Assembly (NCBI GenBank): GCA_947576945.1
Contig: CANPTH010000011.1
Span: forward strand, 1-64,000
Direction: 5' to 3'
Origin: an uncultured Lachnospiraceae bacterium
Lineage (GTDB): Bacteria; Bacillota; Clostridia; Lachnospirales; Lachnospiraceae
DNA length: 64,000 bases
This document shows, one piece after another, positions 26,604 to 34,845 of this stretch; the first letter of the stretch is position 1, and every line of letters starts with the position of its first letter. A model generated the notes under the pieces. It was given only the letters and a program-made list of their open reading frames with translations. It was not told the origin of the DNA and ran no database searches. The translations under genes and the position numbers were made by a program.

Positions 26604-27938
26604 TTATTTCTTCGCAACTATTGCATAATCTTGGCTTCCAAACAGCATATGTTCCACCTTCTGCATTGCATCATTAAACTCTTCCATATTTTCCTGTTCT
26701 ATTGGTGGTATAGTAATTTGAGGCTTACTCGTAGCTGTATATATAATCTCAATTTCTCTAAACCCTACTTTTTGCAATATATATTGCATAGTAAGTGGAT
26801 GTATTGGTTTATCGTGAGAAGGATCAATATAAAAAGAATTTGTAAAAATAGATAATGATTGGGGATTCGGAGTTTCCAGTACCATATAAGCTCCATCTAC
26901 TAATTTGTCATATGCTACTTCACACAACGTAACCAACTGCTGCGTCGAAATATGTTCAACCAATTGTGCTGCAAATATTCCTCCAACTTTCTGCTGGTTC
27001 CTTAAAAACTCAATCGCATCAGCTTGAGTCGCTCTCAACTTCTTAAGTCGACACATCTCAACAAATTCTTCGTATAAGTCGACCCCATGTGCATCTACAC
27101 CATTCTCATTTAATAATTCTAAGAATTCTCCTCTTCCACACCCTAAATCAATTACATTTTCACATCCTATGAAATATTTCACATAGCATTCCTGTGTTTC
27201 TCGAATACGTTGTATAGATCCTCGAAAATGATTCTCAAAATCAAAATAATCAATCCCTGAATACACATTCTCTGTCATCATAGAAATATCATGTTTTGCT
27301 TCTAAATCATCAGCTTTCGAAGTATCTCGATAACAATATTGTGCATTTTTTTCCTTTTCAAGCATAATCAACTTTACTTTTTGCATTTCCATTTGTGAAT
27401 TAAGTATATCTATCGATGTATTATTGTTTCTTAAATTTTCTATCAACTTTTCATATTCTTGAAGCATACTATTCAAATTACGTACATTCTCTGCTACTAC
27501 CTCATATCCTGCAACTATCTTATTCAGATTACGTACATTCTCTGCTACTGCTTCCTGAACTTCCATAGCAGCATTCAGATTACGTACATTCTCTGCTACT
27601 ACCTCATATCCTGCGACTATCTTATTCAGATTACGTACATTCTCCGCTACTGCTTCCTGAACTTCCATAGCAGCATTCAGATTACGTACATTCTCTGCTA
27701 CTACCTCATATCCTGCGACTATCTTATTCAGATTACGTACATTCTCCGCTACTGCTTCCTGAACTTCCATAGCAACATTCAGATTACGTACATTCTCTGC
27801 TACTGCTTCATATCCTGCAACAATTTTATACAAATTCTGTACATTTTCTTCCAATTGCCATTCTCTATTGCTCAGTGCTTCTGATTCTTCGCTGAACAAT
27901 TTTAATATATAGTTTTTCAACTTCTTTTCCAATTTCAT
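26604..27938 (-). CDS. Chain-terminating methyltransferase with tandem-repeat coiled coil (WbdD/WsaE-like)
   Basis: 444 residues. An N-terminal basic amphipathic segment (about 1-20) could bind the membrane. Residues about 31-166 are eight 17-residue units beginning ENVRNLN, alternating KIVAGYEVVA and AAMEVQEAVA endings, predicted to form a long helix or coiled coil. Residues about 240-444 are a class I SAM methyltransferase: ENVIDLGCGRGEFLELL is motif I, followed by HGVDLYEEFVEMC and LVEHISTQQL. In E. coli O8/O9a, WbdD joins a methyltransferase to a coiled coil whose length sets polymer length. In Geobacillus, WsaE caps an S-layer rhamnan with a methyl group recognised by the Wzt C-domain. 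No kinase domain is visible here, so termination would be by methyl alone. The order (coil first, enzyme last) is reversed relative to WbdD. It lies between GT4 genes and downstream of wzm-wzt. Confidence 0.82.
   Translation of the reverse strand: MKLEKKLKNYILKLFSEESEALSNREWQLEENVQNLYKIVAGYEAVAENVRNLNVAMEVQEAVAENVRNLNKIVAGYEVVAENVRNLNAAMEVQEAVAENVRNLNKIVAGYEVVAENVRNLNAAMEVQEAVAENVRNLNKIVAGYEVVAENVRNLNSMLQEYEKLIENLRNNNTSIDILNSQMEMQKVKLIMLEKEKNAQYCYRDTSKADDLEAKHDISMMTENVYSGIDYFDFENHFRGSIQRIRETQECYVKYFIGCENVIDLGCGRGEFLELLNENGVDAHGVDLYEEFVEMCRLKKLRATQADAIEFLRNQQKVGGIFAAQLVEHISTQQLVTLCEVAYDKLVDGAYMVLETPNPQSLSIFTNSFYIDPSHDKPIHPLTMQYILQKVGFREIEIIYTATSKPQITIPPIEQENMEEFNDAMQKVEHMLFGSQDYAIVAKK
27441..27848 (-). 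repeat. Eight 51-bp tandem repeats (102-bp higher-order unit) coding for the coiled coil
   Basis: Each 51-bp unit contains the plus-strand string ATTCAGATTACGTACATTCT or a close variant. Two 51-bp types alternate, and the inner 102-bp pairs are nearly identical. Since 51 is a multiple of three, unit gain or loss keeps the frame and changes helix length by 17 residues. Confidence 0.92.
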
Positions 27939-27943
27939 AAACT

Positions 27944-29134
27944 CTATTCCTCATTTCCGACCATTTCCTTAAAGCTACCCACCAGAACAGCCTCTAATTT
28001 CTCACCAGCCTTTTCCCAAGTATGTTTCTCTGCCCATTCTTGCCCAAATGACGATAATCTTCTTCTCTCTTCTTTATCTTCAAGTAACTGACTAATCCTA
28101 CTGCTTAAATCTACACTATCCCCACACCGAAAACTTCTCGCCGCTTCACCTACAGTTTCTAAGAGAGCCTCCGCATCAGAAACAATAACCGGTGTACCAC
28201 ACGCCATCGCCTCCAGCGGTGGAATCCCAAACCCTTCATATAAAGAAGGAAATACAAACAACACTGCACCTGACATTAAAGCTGCACTGTCAGCATCTTC
28301 AATATATCCTGTAAATACAATCTGATCTTTTAATCCAAAATCTGAAACCATTTGAAACAACTGCTCATACATCCATCCTCTTTTACCTGCGATCACTAAC
28401 GTAGGGAGATCATCCTTTTGCTCTGTCAAAAAATGATATGCTTCTATCAAAAGTGCTATATTTTTTCTCGGTTCCAGCGTTCCCATATAAAGGATATAAT
28501 CGCTTTCTATCCCGTACTTTCTCCTAACCGCATCGATCTGTTCCGCTCTGATCCTCCCATTATATTTCTTACAGTCAACTCCGCATGGCACGACATGTAT
28601 TTTATTACTGTCTATCCCCAAATATTTCTCTATCTCTTTCTTTGAAAACTCAGATATCGTAATGATCACATCAGATCTTTCGCAATAAAGTGGAAGTTTT
28701 TCATCAAGCCACTTTAAAGCTAATTCATCTACCGTCTCTGGAAAAACTTTATAGTTTACATCATATACATAATCTGCAACCTTGGTGCCTACACCAAATG
28801 GCACCTGGTACTCAAAAAACAACGTAGCATCATTTCTCCTGCCGAATAGAAAAAAGTAAGGTATTTTAAATCTTTCAAATAATTTGGCATATAAACTATA
28901 AGTCATCCACCAACAGATCTTAATCCTACAGCCCTGCTTTTTATAACGCTTTATGATCTTCCAACATCTATACATCAAAAAGTCCACAAAATTAATCTGT
29001 ATATCAAAATTTCTGTTCTTTACAAGTTCATCGATCAAATACTGTGCTGTCTGCCCTACCCCTGTCTTTTCACTTTGCAATAATACGTGACCGTCGATTG
29101 CAAGCCTGTATCTTCTGGTTCTATCGACTTCCAT
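27944..29134 (-). CDS. GT4-family glycosyltransferase (mannosyl/rhamnosyltransferase-like)
   Basis: 396 residues, GT-B fold, close to the classical GT4 pattern: [20 protein letters not shown] at the N-terminus, then [35 protein letters not shown], and [20 protein letters not shown] with the E-x7-E donor site near residue 290. The final tail is helical. Such proteins polymerise mannan or rhamnan in ABC-dependent clusters (WbdA, WbpX, WsaF neighbourhoods). It overlaps the upstream gene by 14 bp and is 5 bp from the coiled-coil methyltransferase gene, so the elongating transferase and the presumed terminator are translated side by side. Confidence 0.88.
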   Translation of the reverse strand: MEVDRTRRYRLAIDGHVLLQSEKTGVGQTAQYLIDELVKNRNFDIQINFVDFLMYRCWKIIKRYKKQGCRIKICWWMTYSLYAKLFERFKIPYFFLFGRRNDATLFFEYQVPFGVGTKVADYVYDVNYKVFPETVDELALKWLDEKLPLYCERSDVIITISEFSKKEIEKYLGIDSNKIHVVPCGVDCKKYNGRIRAEQIDAVRRKYGIESDYILYMGTLEPRKNIALLIEAYHFLTEQKDDLPTLVIAGKRGWMYEQLFQMVSDFGLKDQIVFTGYIEDADSAALMSGAVLFVFPSLYEGFGIPPLEAMACGTPVIVSDAEALLETVGEAARSFRCGDSVDLSSRISQLLEDKEERRRLSSFGQEWAEKHTWEKAGEKLEAVLVGSFKEMVGNEE

Positions 29135-31034
29135 AATGCTCCTTATCTATTGCTGTTATAAGCCTACGGTATAGTTGATATGTCCTCGGAAAGCTCGAAA
29201 TACATTTCCTAATTAATCTTTCTCGTCTTACACTGATTTTTCCTTTTACAACATACTTGTCCTCGCCTTGATACCGTTTTAAATATTTCCATCTGCGTTC
29301 TAACCGAACAGTATCCAGTTCTTTCCTCTGCATGCTTTCAATCCATATATCTAACTCCCCTGCCATTTCCTGCCAGCTTCTTATTCCCGCTGGTTTTTCA
29401 CTGCAGTTATCCTCAAAATCGTTATCTGTCAAAATCATCTTTAATTCTTCTAACCGTCTGTAAGTAATAATCCGTTCTCTATATTCCCGGAGCAATTCTT
29501 TTAACTCCAAATTAACCTGTGTATCACTGACAATAATCTTCTTTCTATATACGACAGCGTCATACAGCGTTAATCCAAAACCTTCATAAACACTTGGGAA
29601 AATAATACATTTAGATCCGGCGATCATTTGATTTAAAATTCCCTGATCAAGCCATCCTGAAACATACCCATAAATACGTTTCGATTTATGATAATACCCT
29701 TCTGTCTTCAATCCGATCACAATAAAATTCTCTTTGATATCTTTAAGAACATTGAGCACTGGTTCTATCATTTTATGTCTATAGGCATTTCCGATAACAA
29801 TAAAATAGTCTCCTGTCTTAAACGGAATTGTCTTTCCTTCTGTTCCTGCATCCGACAATACTTTATCCGAAGCCAAATAAATATAACCTGTGCAAACATC
29901 TGCATTCTGTACTTCATCATGAAAAAAACTCACGATATCATTCTTTGAAAACCGGCTTATGGACAACATTAAATCCGCATACTCGATTGAATCACGAAAT
30001 AACTCAAATCTACCCTTGTCATTTCTACACAAATAATGACTTCTCAGCGATATGATATCCAACATACAGACGCAATATTTTAAACAACACTTATTGATAA
30101 GATCCATATGTTCCGCATCCAGTATCTGTGAAACAACATAGCCTAGACAAAATGTGTTGTGCTTCGCTGTTTCCGGATAATACACATTAGGGTACTTATC
30201 TGAAAGTTTATAAAATTCATCTGTATTTCTCTTGACCAATATGCTGATCTCATATTTCTCATGATAACTATCCCAAAAGGCTGCCAACAGTTTTAAGGCA
30301 TAATTCGCTGTCCCATTGAACGAAGACGGAACTTCATATAAACTGAAAAGCAGACTCGGTTTGCATTCTTTGTACTGTGCAAGTTCTTTAGCAAAATGTT
30401 CGACTGCGCTTTCTGCACGCTTATAATATATTTCTTCTATCTCCTGTATATAAGGATACCTTCTCTGTATGATATCCCTGCCATTCTTCATGCTCTCCTC
30501 TGCACTGATCTCATCATCACTCCACCAATTTACTCTTACAGTACTCCACCCATATTGGTTAAATCTCAAACTAAAATCCAGCAGCGCATTCCGTATATTG
30601 TGAAAACTTTCATCAAGCAGTCCAAACCTTTCAAACATTTCTGCTTTGATCAATACTGGCAATGACTCTATATATGGTATAACCTTATACTCACTTAAAT
30701 ATTCTGTGACCCTCCCATATTGTGCTCTGGTCAATCTACTAATTCCCTGTGAATGCATATTTAGTGGCACTACTGCGCCATGCCTTTCACAAGAATGTAA
30801 AATCTCCAACATCTTGCCAAGAAAATCTAGTTCATCAATCTGATTTTCACAGATAACAAGTAAATCTGAAATCTGTTCATTGTCCTTTATAATCCTGTTG
30901 ATCAGATTAACCTGTGACAGACAAACCGATGCTATTTCAACGACTTGAATATCTTCTGACTCGTTCACCATACTGTCTCTTTGAAGATTCTGCTTATCGG
31001 AAATAATAATAATCAGTATATCCGCCTGCTTCAC
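29121..31034 (-). CDS. Two-domain glycosyltransferase: degenerate GT2-like N-terminus plus GT4 C-terminus
   Basis: 637 residues. The N-terminal 210 resemble the C-terminal half of a GT-A enzyme: VPLNMHSQGI, then LPVLIKAEMFERFGLLDESF, as seen in rhamnosyltransferases of the GT2 group. The usual N-terminal DxD half is reduced or altered. Residues about 225-637 form a GT-B enzyme with SSFNGTANYALKLL, YFIVIGNAYRHKMIEPVL and FPSVYEGFGLTLYDAVVYRK. Multi-domain transferases that make alternating linkages are common in homopolymer O-antigen pathways. It follows wzt and precedes another GT4 gene in the same message. Whether the N-terminal domain is catalytic is uncertain. Confidence 0.78.
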   Translation of the reverse strand: MKQADILIIIISDKQNLQRDSMVNESEDIQVVEIASVCLSQVNLINRIIKDNEQISDLLVICENQIDELDFLGKMLEILHSCERHGAVVPLNMHSQGISRLTRAQYGRVTEYLSEYKVIPYIESLPVLIKAEMFERFGLLDESFHNIRNALLDFSLRFNQYGWSTVRVNWWSDDEISAEESMKNGRDIIQRRYPYIQEIEEIYYKRAESAVEHFAKELAQYKECKPSLLFSLYEVPSSFNGTANYALKLLAAFWDSYHEKYEISILVKRNTDEFYKLSDKYPNVYYPETAKHNTFCLGYVVSQILDAEHMDLINKCCLKYCVCMLDIISLRSHYLCRNDKGRFELFRDSIEYADLMLSISRFSKNDIVSFFHDEVQNADVCTGYIYLASDKVLSDAGTEGKTIPFKTGDYFIVIGNAYRHKMIEPVLNVLKDIKENFIVIGLKTEGYYHKSKRIYGYVSGWLDQGILNQMIAGSKCIIFPSVYEGFGLTLYDAVVYRKKIIVSDTQVNLELKELLREYRERIITYRRLEELKMILTDNDFEDNCSEKPAGIRSWQEMAGELDIWIESMQRKELDTVRLERRWKYLKRYQGEDKYVVKGKISVRRERLIRKCISSFPRTYQLYRRLITAIDKEHYGSR

Positions 31035-31107
31035 CGTCTTTGTTCTCCATTTATATATATACTGTCTCCATCGTAAATCTGCATATTAGAAGTTGTATCC
31101 ATTATGT

Positions 31108-32451
31108 TCATCCTAACTCCCACTCATGCTCGATTCTGGATAATCCTACGTCATCCTTTGTCGTAAAAAACTCTACTCTCTTAGCTTCCCGATAATAATC
31201 AATCGGCAGTCCCATACCTGACTCAATTGCAAAGTCTAATGTATACTGTCCAGGCATCAAATTGACATTCTTCAGTACAAGACAGACCACCCCATCTTTT
31301 TCAAGGCTGAATTCATCTAACTTGTCTATACGAGTATTAGAACCATATACCTGTACCCCATCAGTCCTGAAAACCCCAATTCCGATCACCGCGTCTTCAA
31401 CCTTTTGCTTTACATGGTAATGAAGCTTTACTGTCACATTCTTACCGGTCTCAAAGAGAGTACTGTCCACACCATTCTCATCAAGCAGTTCAATCTCCTG
31501 CAAGCGAGCCATACCATTCCCCCAACGCTTCTTATTTTTCTTAATTGCCTCCTCAGAAGATATGGTTGTTAAATCATCTTCACAATCAGCTTTATCTTCA
31601 TTTACAGACGTATCCCTTGGCAAAGCGTTTTCGCCTGATACGTCTGTTTTCAACGCTTCTTTTTCTCTCTTCTTTTTCTGCCGTATTGCCTCATGCTGCG
31701 CATTTTCCAGCCGCTTCGTTCCCATATAGTCAAGATATATTGGATGAACCTCCCTGGGGGAACCTTCTGCCATGATTTTTCCATCGTGAATCCAAATACT
31801 CCGTTCACACACCTGTTCTATTTGGCCCAGCGAATGTGACACAATCACAATGGTCGTTCCTTCTGCCTTAATCTCTTTCAATCGATTAAAACATTTTGAT
31901 TGAAAATTAGCATCACCAACTGCAAGTATTTCATCAATCAGCAATATATCCGCATCAACATTGATCGCCACGGAAAAGGCAAGCCTCATATACATTCCTG
32001 ATGAATATGTTCTTACCGGGTTGTCAATATAATGTTCCAGCTCTGAAAAAGCAATAATATCATCAATTCTCTTGGCAATTTCATCTCTGGTAAGTCCAAA
32101 AATTGCCGCATTGATATAAATATTTTCCCTACCGCTCATATCCGGATGAAATCCTGCACCCAACTCAAGAAGACTGGACACTCTCCCTCTCATCCTTATG
32201 CTACCACTATCCGGATAAATAATTTTCGTTAAAAGTTTTAATGTAGTACTTTTTCCACAGCCGTTTTGCCCGATAAGACCAATAGCCTCACCTTTGCCGA
32301 CTGTAAAACTGATTCCCTTCAGAACCTCATGTATTTCATATTTTCTCCTGTTCGCAAATAAAACCATCTCTTTAAGCATATAGCCTTTGTCTTTATATAC
32401 CTTAAAGCTCTTTCTGACATCATTTACTTCTATTACATTTTCCGGTTTCAT
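31108..32451 (-). CDS. wzt: Polysaccharide ABC exporter ATPase with C-terminal carbohydrate-binding domain (Wzt)
   Basis: 447 residues. The ATPase domain (1-245) shows Walker A GLIGQNGCGKSTTLKLL near 58-74, signature YSSGMYMRLAFSVA and Walker B ILLIDEILAVGD. After a charged linker (about 250-300), the last 140 residues form a beta-rich domain (ELLDENGVDSTLFETGKNVT, then GVFRTDGVQVYGSNTR) typical of Wzt_C. In E. coli O9a this domain recognises the modified terminal sugar before export. The presence of a long Wzt together with a candidate methyltransferase terminator fits that pathway. The start codon immediately follows the wzm stop (TAAATG). Confidence 0.93.
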   Translation of the reverse strand: MKPENVIEVNDVRKSFKVYKDKGYMLKEMVLFANRRKYEIHEVLKGISFTVGKGEAIGLIGQNGCGKSTTLKLLTKIIYPDSGSIRMRGRVSSLLELGAGFHPDMSGRENIYINAAIFGLTRDEIAKRIDDIIAFSELEHYIDNPVRTYSSGMYMRLAFSVAINVDADILLIDEILAVGDANFQSKCFNRLKEIKAEGTTIVIVSHSLGQIEQVCERSIWIHDGKIMAEGSPREVHPIYLDYMGTKRLENAQHEAIRQKKKREKEALKTDVSGENALPRDTSVNEDKADCEDDLTTISSEEAIKKNKKRWGNGMARLQEIELLDENGVDSTLFETGKNVTVKLHYHVKQKVEDAVIGIGVFRTDGVQVYGSNTRIDKLDEFSLEKDGVVCLVLKNVNLMPGQYTLDFAIESGMGLPIDYYREAKRVEFFTTKDDVGLSRIEHEWELG

Positions 32452-33228
32452 TTACATTCCCTCCGAGAACCCTCTTTTCAACCGTCCGAAGGCCAACACA
32501 CCCACCGTCATGAAAAACACACCCATAAACGTTGCTAATCCCAATGTTGATATATCAGGTATCCGCTGATAATACATGATGTCCCTGAAGCACTCTATAA
32601 CAGAAGTCATGGGATTAAAGCGAAACACAGTACGAAGTTCTTCCGGTACTACATCCAGTCCATACATAACCGGCGTTAAGAACTGCCAGGCCATGGTCAA
32701 TATTTCCATAATATACTGTAAATCCCTAAAATATACATCAAGCGCTGACATCAGCATTGTAATCCCCAGCGCTAATAAATATTCTATAAAAATAACAAGT
32801 GGAAGATATAAGATCGCTACCAGATTAATCCCATGTCCGGAAAGAATCAGTACCGCAAACACAATTAACAACGAAAGCAACATATTTACCAATAGATACG
32901 TCACATGGGCAATTGGCAATATCTCCCTGGGAAAATAAATTTTATTCACCATGTTTCTTTGATCCCATATGCATCCTGTACCCGATGCAACTGAGCCACT
33001 AAAAAACACCCATGGAACAAGTGCAGTAAACAGAAACAGATAATATTTGTCATACCCCGATTTCATAATTACACTGAATACCAGCGTATACACTCCAAGC
33101 TGAAGCAATGGAATCAGAAACGTCCATAAGAAACCAAGTACTGATCCTTTATATCTTCCTCTTAGGCTCTTTCTGACTAAGCTAAAAAGCATCTCTCTAT
33201 AATTGTACAATTCTTTTATCAGATTCAT
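32452..33228 (-). CDS. wzm: Polysaccharide ABC exporter permease (Wzm)
   Basis: 258 residues with six hydrophobic helices of the ABC-2 type. LRGRYKGSVLGFLWTFLIPL near residue 25 is the typical Wzm/TagG entry motif. YLLALGITMLMSALDVYFRD and FNPMTSVIECFRDIMYY follow in the canonical positions. With Wzt it exports completed polymer attached to a polyprenyl carrier. It is the first large gene of the leftward operon; only a 38-codon frame precedes it. TagG (teichoic acid export) is a related alternative, but the long Wzt and the gmd/rmd genes favour polysaccharide export. Confidence 0.92.
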   Translation of the reverse strand: MNLIKELYNYREMLFSLVRKSLRGRYKGSVLGFLWTFLIPLLQLGVYTLVFSVIMKSGYDKYYLFLFTALVPWVFFSGSVASGTGCIWDQRNMVNKIYFPREILPIAHVTYLLVNMLLSLLIVFAVLILSGHGINLVAILYLPLVIFIEYLLALGITMLMSALDVYFRDLQYIMEILTMAWQFLTPVMYGLDVVPEELRTVFRFNPMTSVIECFRDIMYYQRIPDISTLGLATFMGVFFMTVGVLAFGRLKRGFSEGM

Positions 33229-33237
33229 TATTACTTC

Positions 33238-33354
33238 CTATCCAGCATACTTACACATAATTTTTATAAAATATATTATATTGGCGATATTATTAAGCCA
33301 TTTCTTTGTGCTCTTCTCTTGAGCTGATATATTTCTACAAAAAACCTTTTTCAT
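33238..33354 (-). CDS. Possible 38-codon leader peptide upstream of wzm
   Basis: An ATG frame of 38 codons begins MKKVFCRNISAQEKSTKKW, rich in lysine, with a hydrophobic stretch NIANIIYFIKIM. GAGGAG lies 10 bases before the ATG. The TAG stop overlaps the AGGAAG site of wzm, so its translation could be coupled to wzm. It could equally be a chance frame in AT-rich DNA. The rest of 33229-33722 contains an inverted repeat and otherwise nothing I can name; no convincing promoter pair was found, although TATAAG near 33418-33423 is possible. Confidence 0.3.
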   Translation of the reverse strand: MKKVFCRNISAQEKSTKKWLNNIANIIYFIKIMCKYAG

Positions 33355-33503
33355 TCTACTACATCTCCTCGGACAATTGCCTTTTTAGAGTTATTTACAC
33401 TATTCCACATAATTCCTATGCCTTATAAGCAGAAATGATGTATGAAAATTCCCTCACATTGCTCCAACGCCAGGCAAATCATGAAACAAATGCCCAAATA
33501 TGA

Positions 33504-33537
33504 ATATCCATCATATCAACAAATGTATGACGGATAT
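33504..33537 (-). repeat. Inverted repeat in the upstream region of the wzm operon
   Basis: ATATCCATCATA (504-515 of the 33 kb block) pairs with TATGACGGATAT at 33526-33537, with one mismatch and a 10-nt loop. It may be an operator or an RNA hairpin in the operon leader. Confidence 0.45.
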
Positions 33538-33722
33538 CTATAACCTTATTTTAGATACTACAATTTTTAATTGGAAAAATGCTATTTATTATACTCCCTG
33601 TTTTCTTTTGCTACAAAAAGAAAAATCCTGCAGTACTTACCATCATTACAGGCAAAACCACAAGATTTTATATACTCACTTCTCAAATCAAGCATTGTAC
33701 ATGAAAAACAATAACTAAAAAT

Positions 33723-34685
33723 TCAAATCTTCTCATTTAGGCAACGCATCCTCTTCCACCCAAACCACACCGCATGCAGTATATACCCTTTAAGAAGCCT
33801 CAGATATGCCCACCAGTATCTTTTCTCCTTAAAGAATGCCATCCGCTCTCTTTGCGCGCTCAGATTCTGCCGTATATTCTCTGCCATAATGTCTCTGTCC
33901 GTAAGGCTGCCCGGTCTGCTGCGATAGAAGTAAAGCCGCTTTGAAGTCAATGCTATTCTGGCTGCGTTTTGTACGATCAGATGGCTGACCGTGATATCTT
34001 CATCCCTTCTATGGGAAGGATAGCGGATCCTGCGTTTGTTCTGACCGCCACTGAAGACGCTCTTATGATAAAGCTTATTCCAGACTACCGTCTCATATTG
34101 TTTGTATCTGCCATGCCATTGCCGCAGCATTTTCTCTGCATCCATACAGACTTCCCATAGGGCATGCTCATCTCCACGCAGGATATCCCCTGACTCATAC
34201 CTCTGCAGTTCCCCATCCTTTCCTCTCACAAAAGCACACGCCGCTATATCTGCAGAATGTCTCACCAGCAGTTGATACAGTTCTTCTATATAAAAAGGAG
34301 ACACCACGTCATCACCATCCACGAAGGCAATATATTCCCCCTGCGCACGATCTAAACCTGTGTTTCGTGCGGCGGACGGGCCGCCATTGGTCTGATGAAT
34401 CACCTGCACCCTGCTGTCTTTATGCGTATATACATCACACAGCTCTGCCGCCCCGTCACCGCTGCCATCATCCACCAGAATAATTTCCAGATTTGTATAA
34501 GTTTGCCGCAGTAACGACTCTACACACGCCCCAATATAATCATATACATTATATACCGGCACAATAATACTTACTAAAGGGCCTTTTTTCCTGTCTTTTG
34601 CTCTTTCCTCTGTTCTTTCTCTTTCCATCTCCATCCACACCTTTACACATACATTATACGCCCCAGGCACAATCAACGGCTCCAT
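33723..34685 (-). CDS. Glycosyltransferase family 2
   Basis: 320 residues. The GT-A core begins near residue 38 with PLVSIIVPVYNVYDYIGACV, followed by IILVDDGSGDGAAELCD and the DxD-type FVDGDDVVSPFY near residue 120. The C-terminal third (about 190-320) is basic and holds the usual RDEDITVSHLIVQNA and a hydrophobic tail. The ATG at 34634 may be the true start, because the residues before it do not belong to the family domain and the ATG has a better site. It is transcribed divergently from a second GT2 gene at 34846. It could add side residues to cell-surface glycan; no specific activity is predictable. Confidence 0.85.
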   Translation of the reverse strand: MEPLIVPGAYNVCVKVWMEMERERTEERAKDRKKGPLVSIIVPVYNVYDYIGACVESLLRQTYTNLEIILVDDGSGDGAAELCDVYTHKDSRVQVIHQTNGGPSAARNTGLDRAQGEYIAFVDGDDVVSPFYIEELYQLLVRHSADIAACAFVRGKDGELQRYESGDILRGDEHALWEVCMDAEKMLRQWHGRYKQYETVVWNKLYHKSVFSGGQNKRRIRYPSHRRDEDITVSHLIVQNAARIALTSKRLYFYRSRPGSLTDRDIMAENIRQNLSAQRERMAFFKEKRYWWAYLRLLKGYILHAVWFGWKRMRCLNEKI

Positions 34686-34732
34686 TGCTCCAGCCTTTAT
34701 GAAATCACTTACCTATAAACAAATAAGAACAG

Positions 34733-34761
34733 TTGTCGAAAAACCTGTCCTGTGATAAGAT
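34733..34761 (+). promoter_or_regulatory. Probable promoter of the rightward GT2 gene
   Basis: TTGTCG (34733-34738) and TAAGAT (34756-34761) are 17 bases apart. TATAAT at 34790-34795 is another candidate -10 without a good -35. Use of either would place the first in-frame ATG (34798) at or near the transcript start. Confidence 0.4.
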
Positions 34762-34845
34762 GACTCCATAGAAGAATCCTCTTTTCTTCTATAATACATG
34801 AAAGCAGAAAATATACAACGCAAACTATATTTTACGGTGATCAAA

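Noticed and set aside
27441-27848. Repeat array resembling a CRISPR
   Set aside because: The repeats are contiguous, lie inside an open frame and have no unique spacers; they encode a coiled coil.
27459-27884. Open frame of 141 codons on the plus strand opposite the repeat region
   Set aside because: It exists only because the 51-bp repeat is a multiple of three and so keeps all frames open; the minus-strand frame extends into a real methyltransferase domain and has the operon context.
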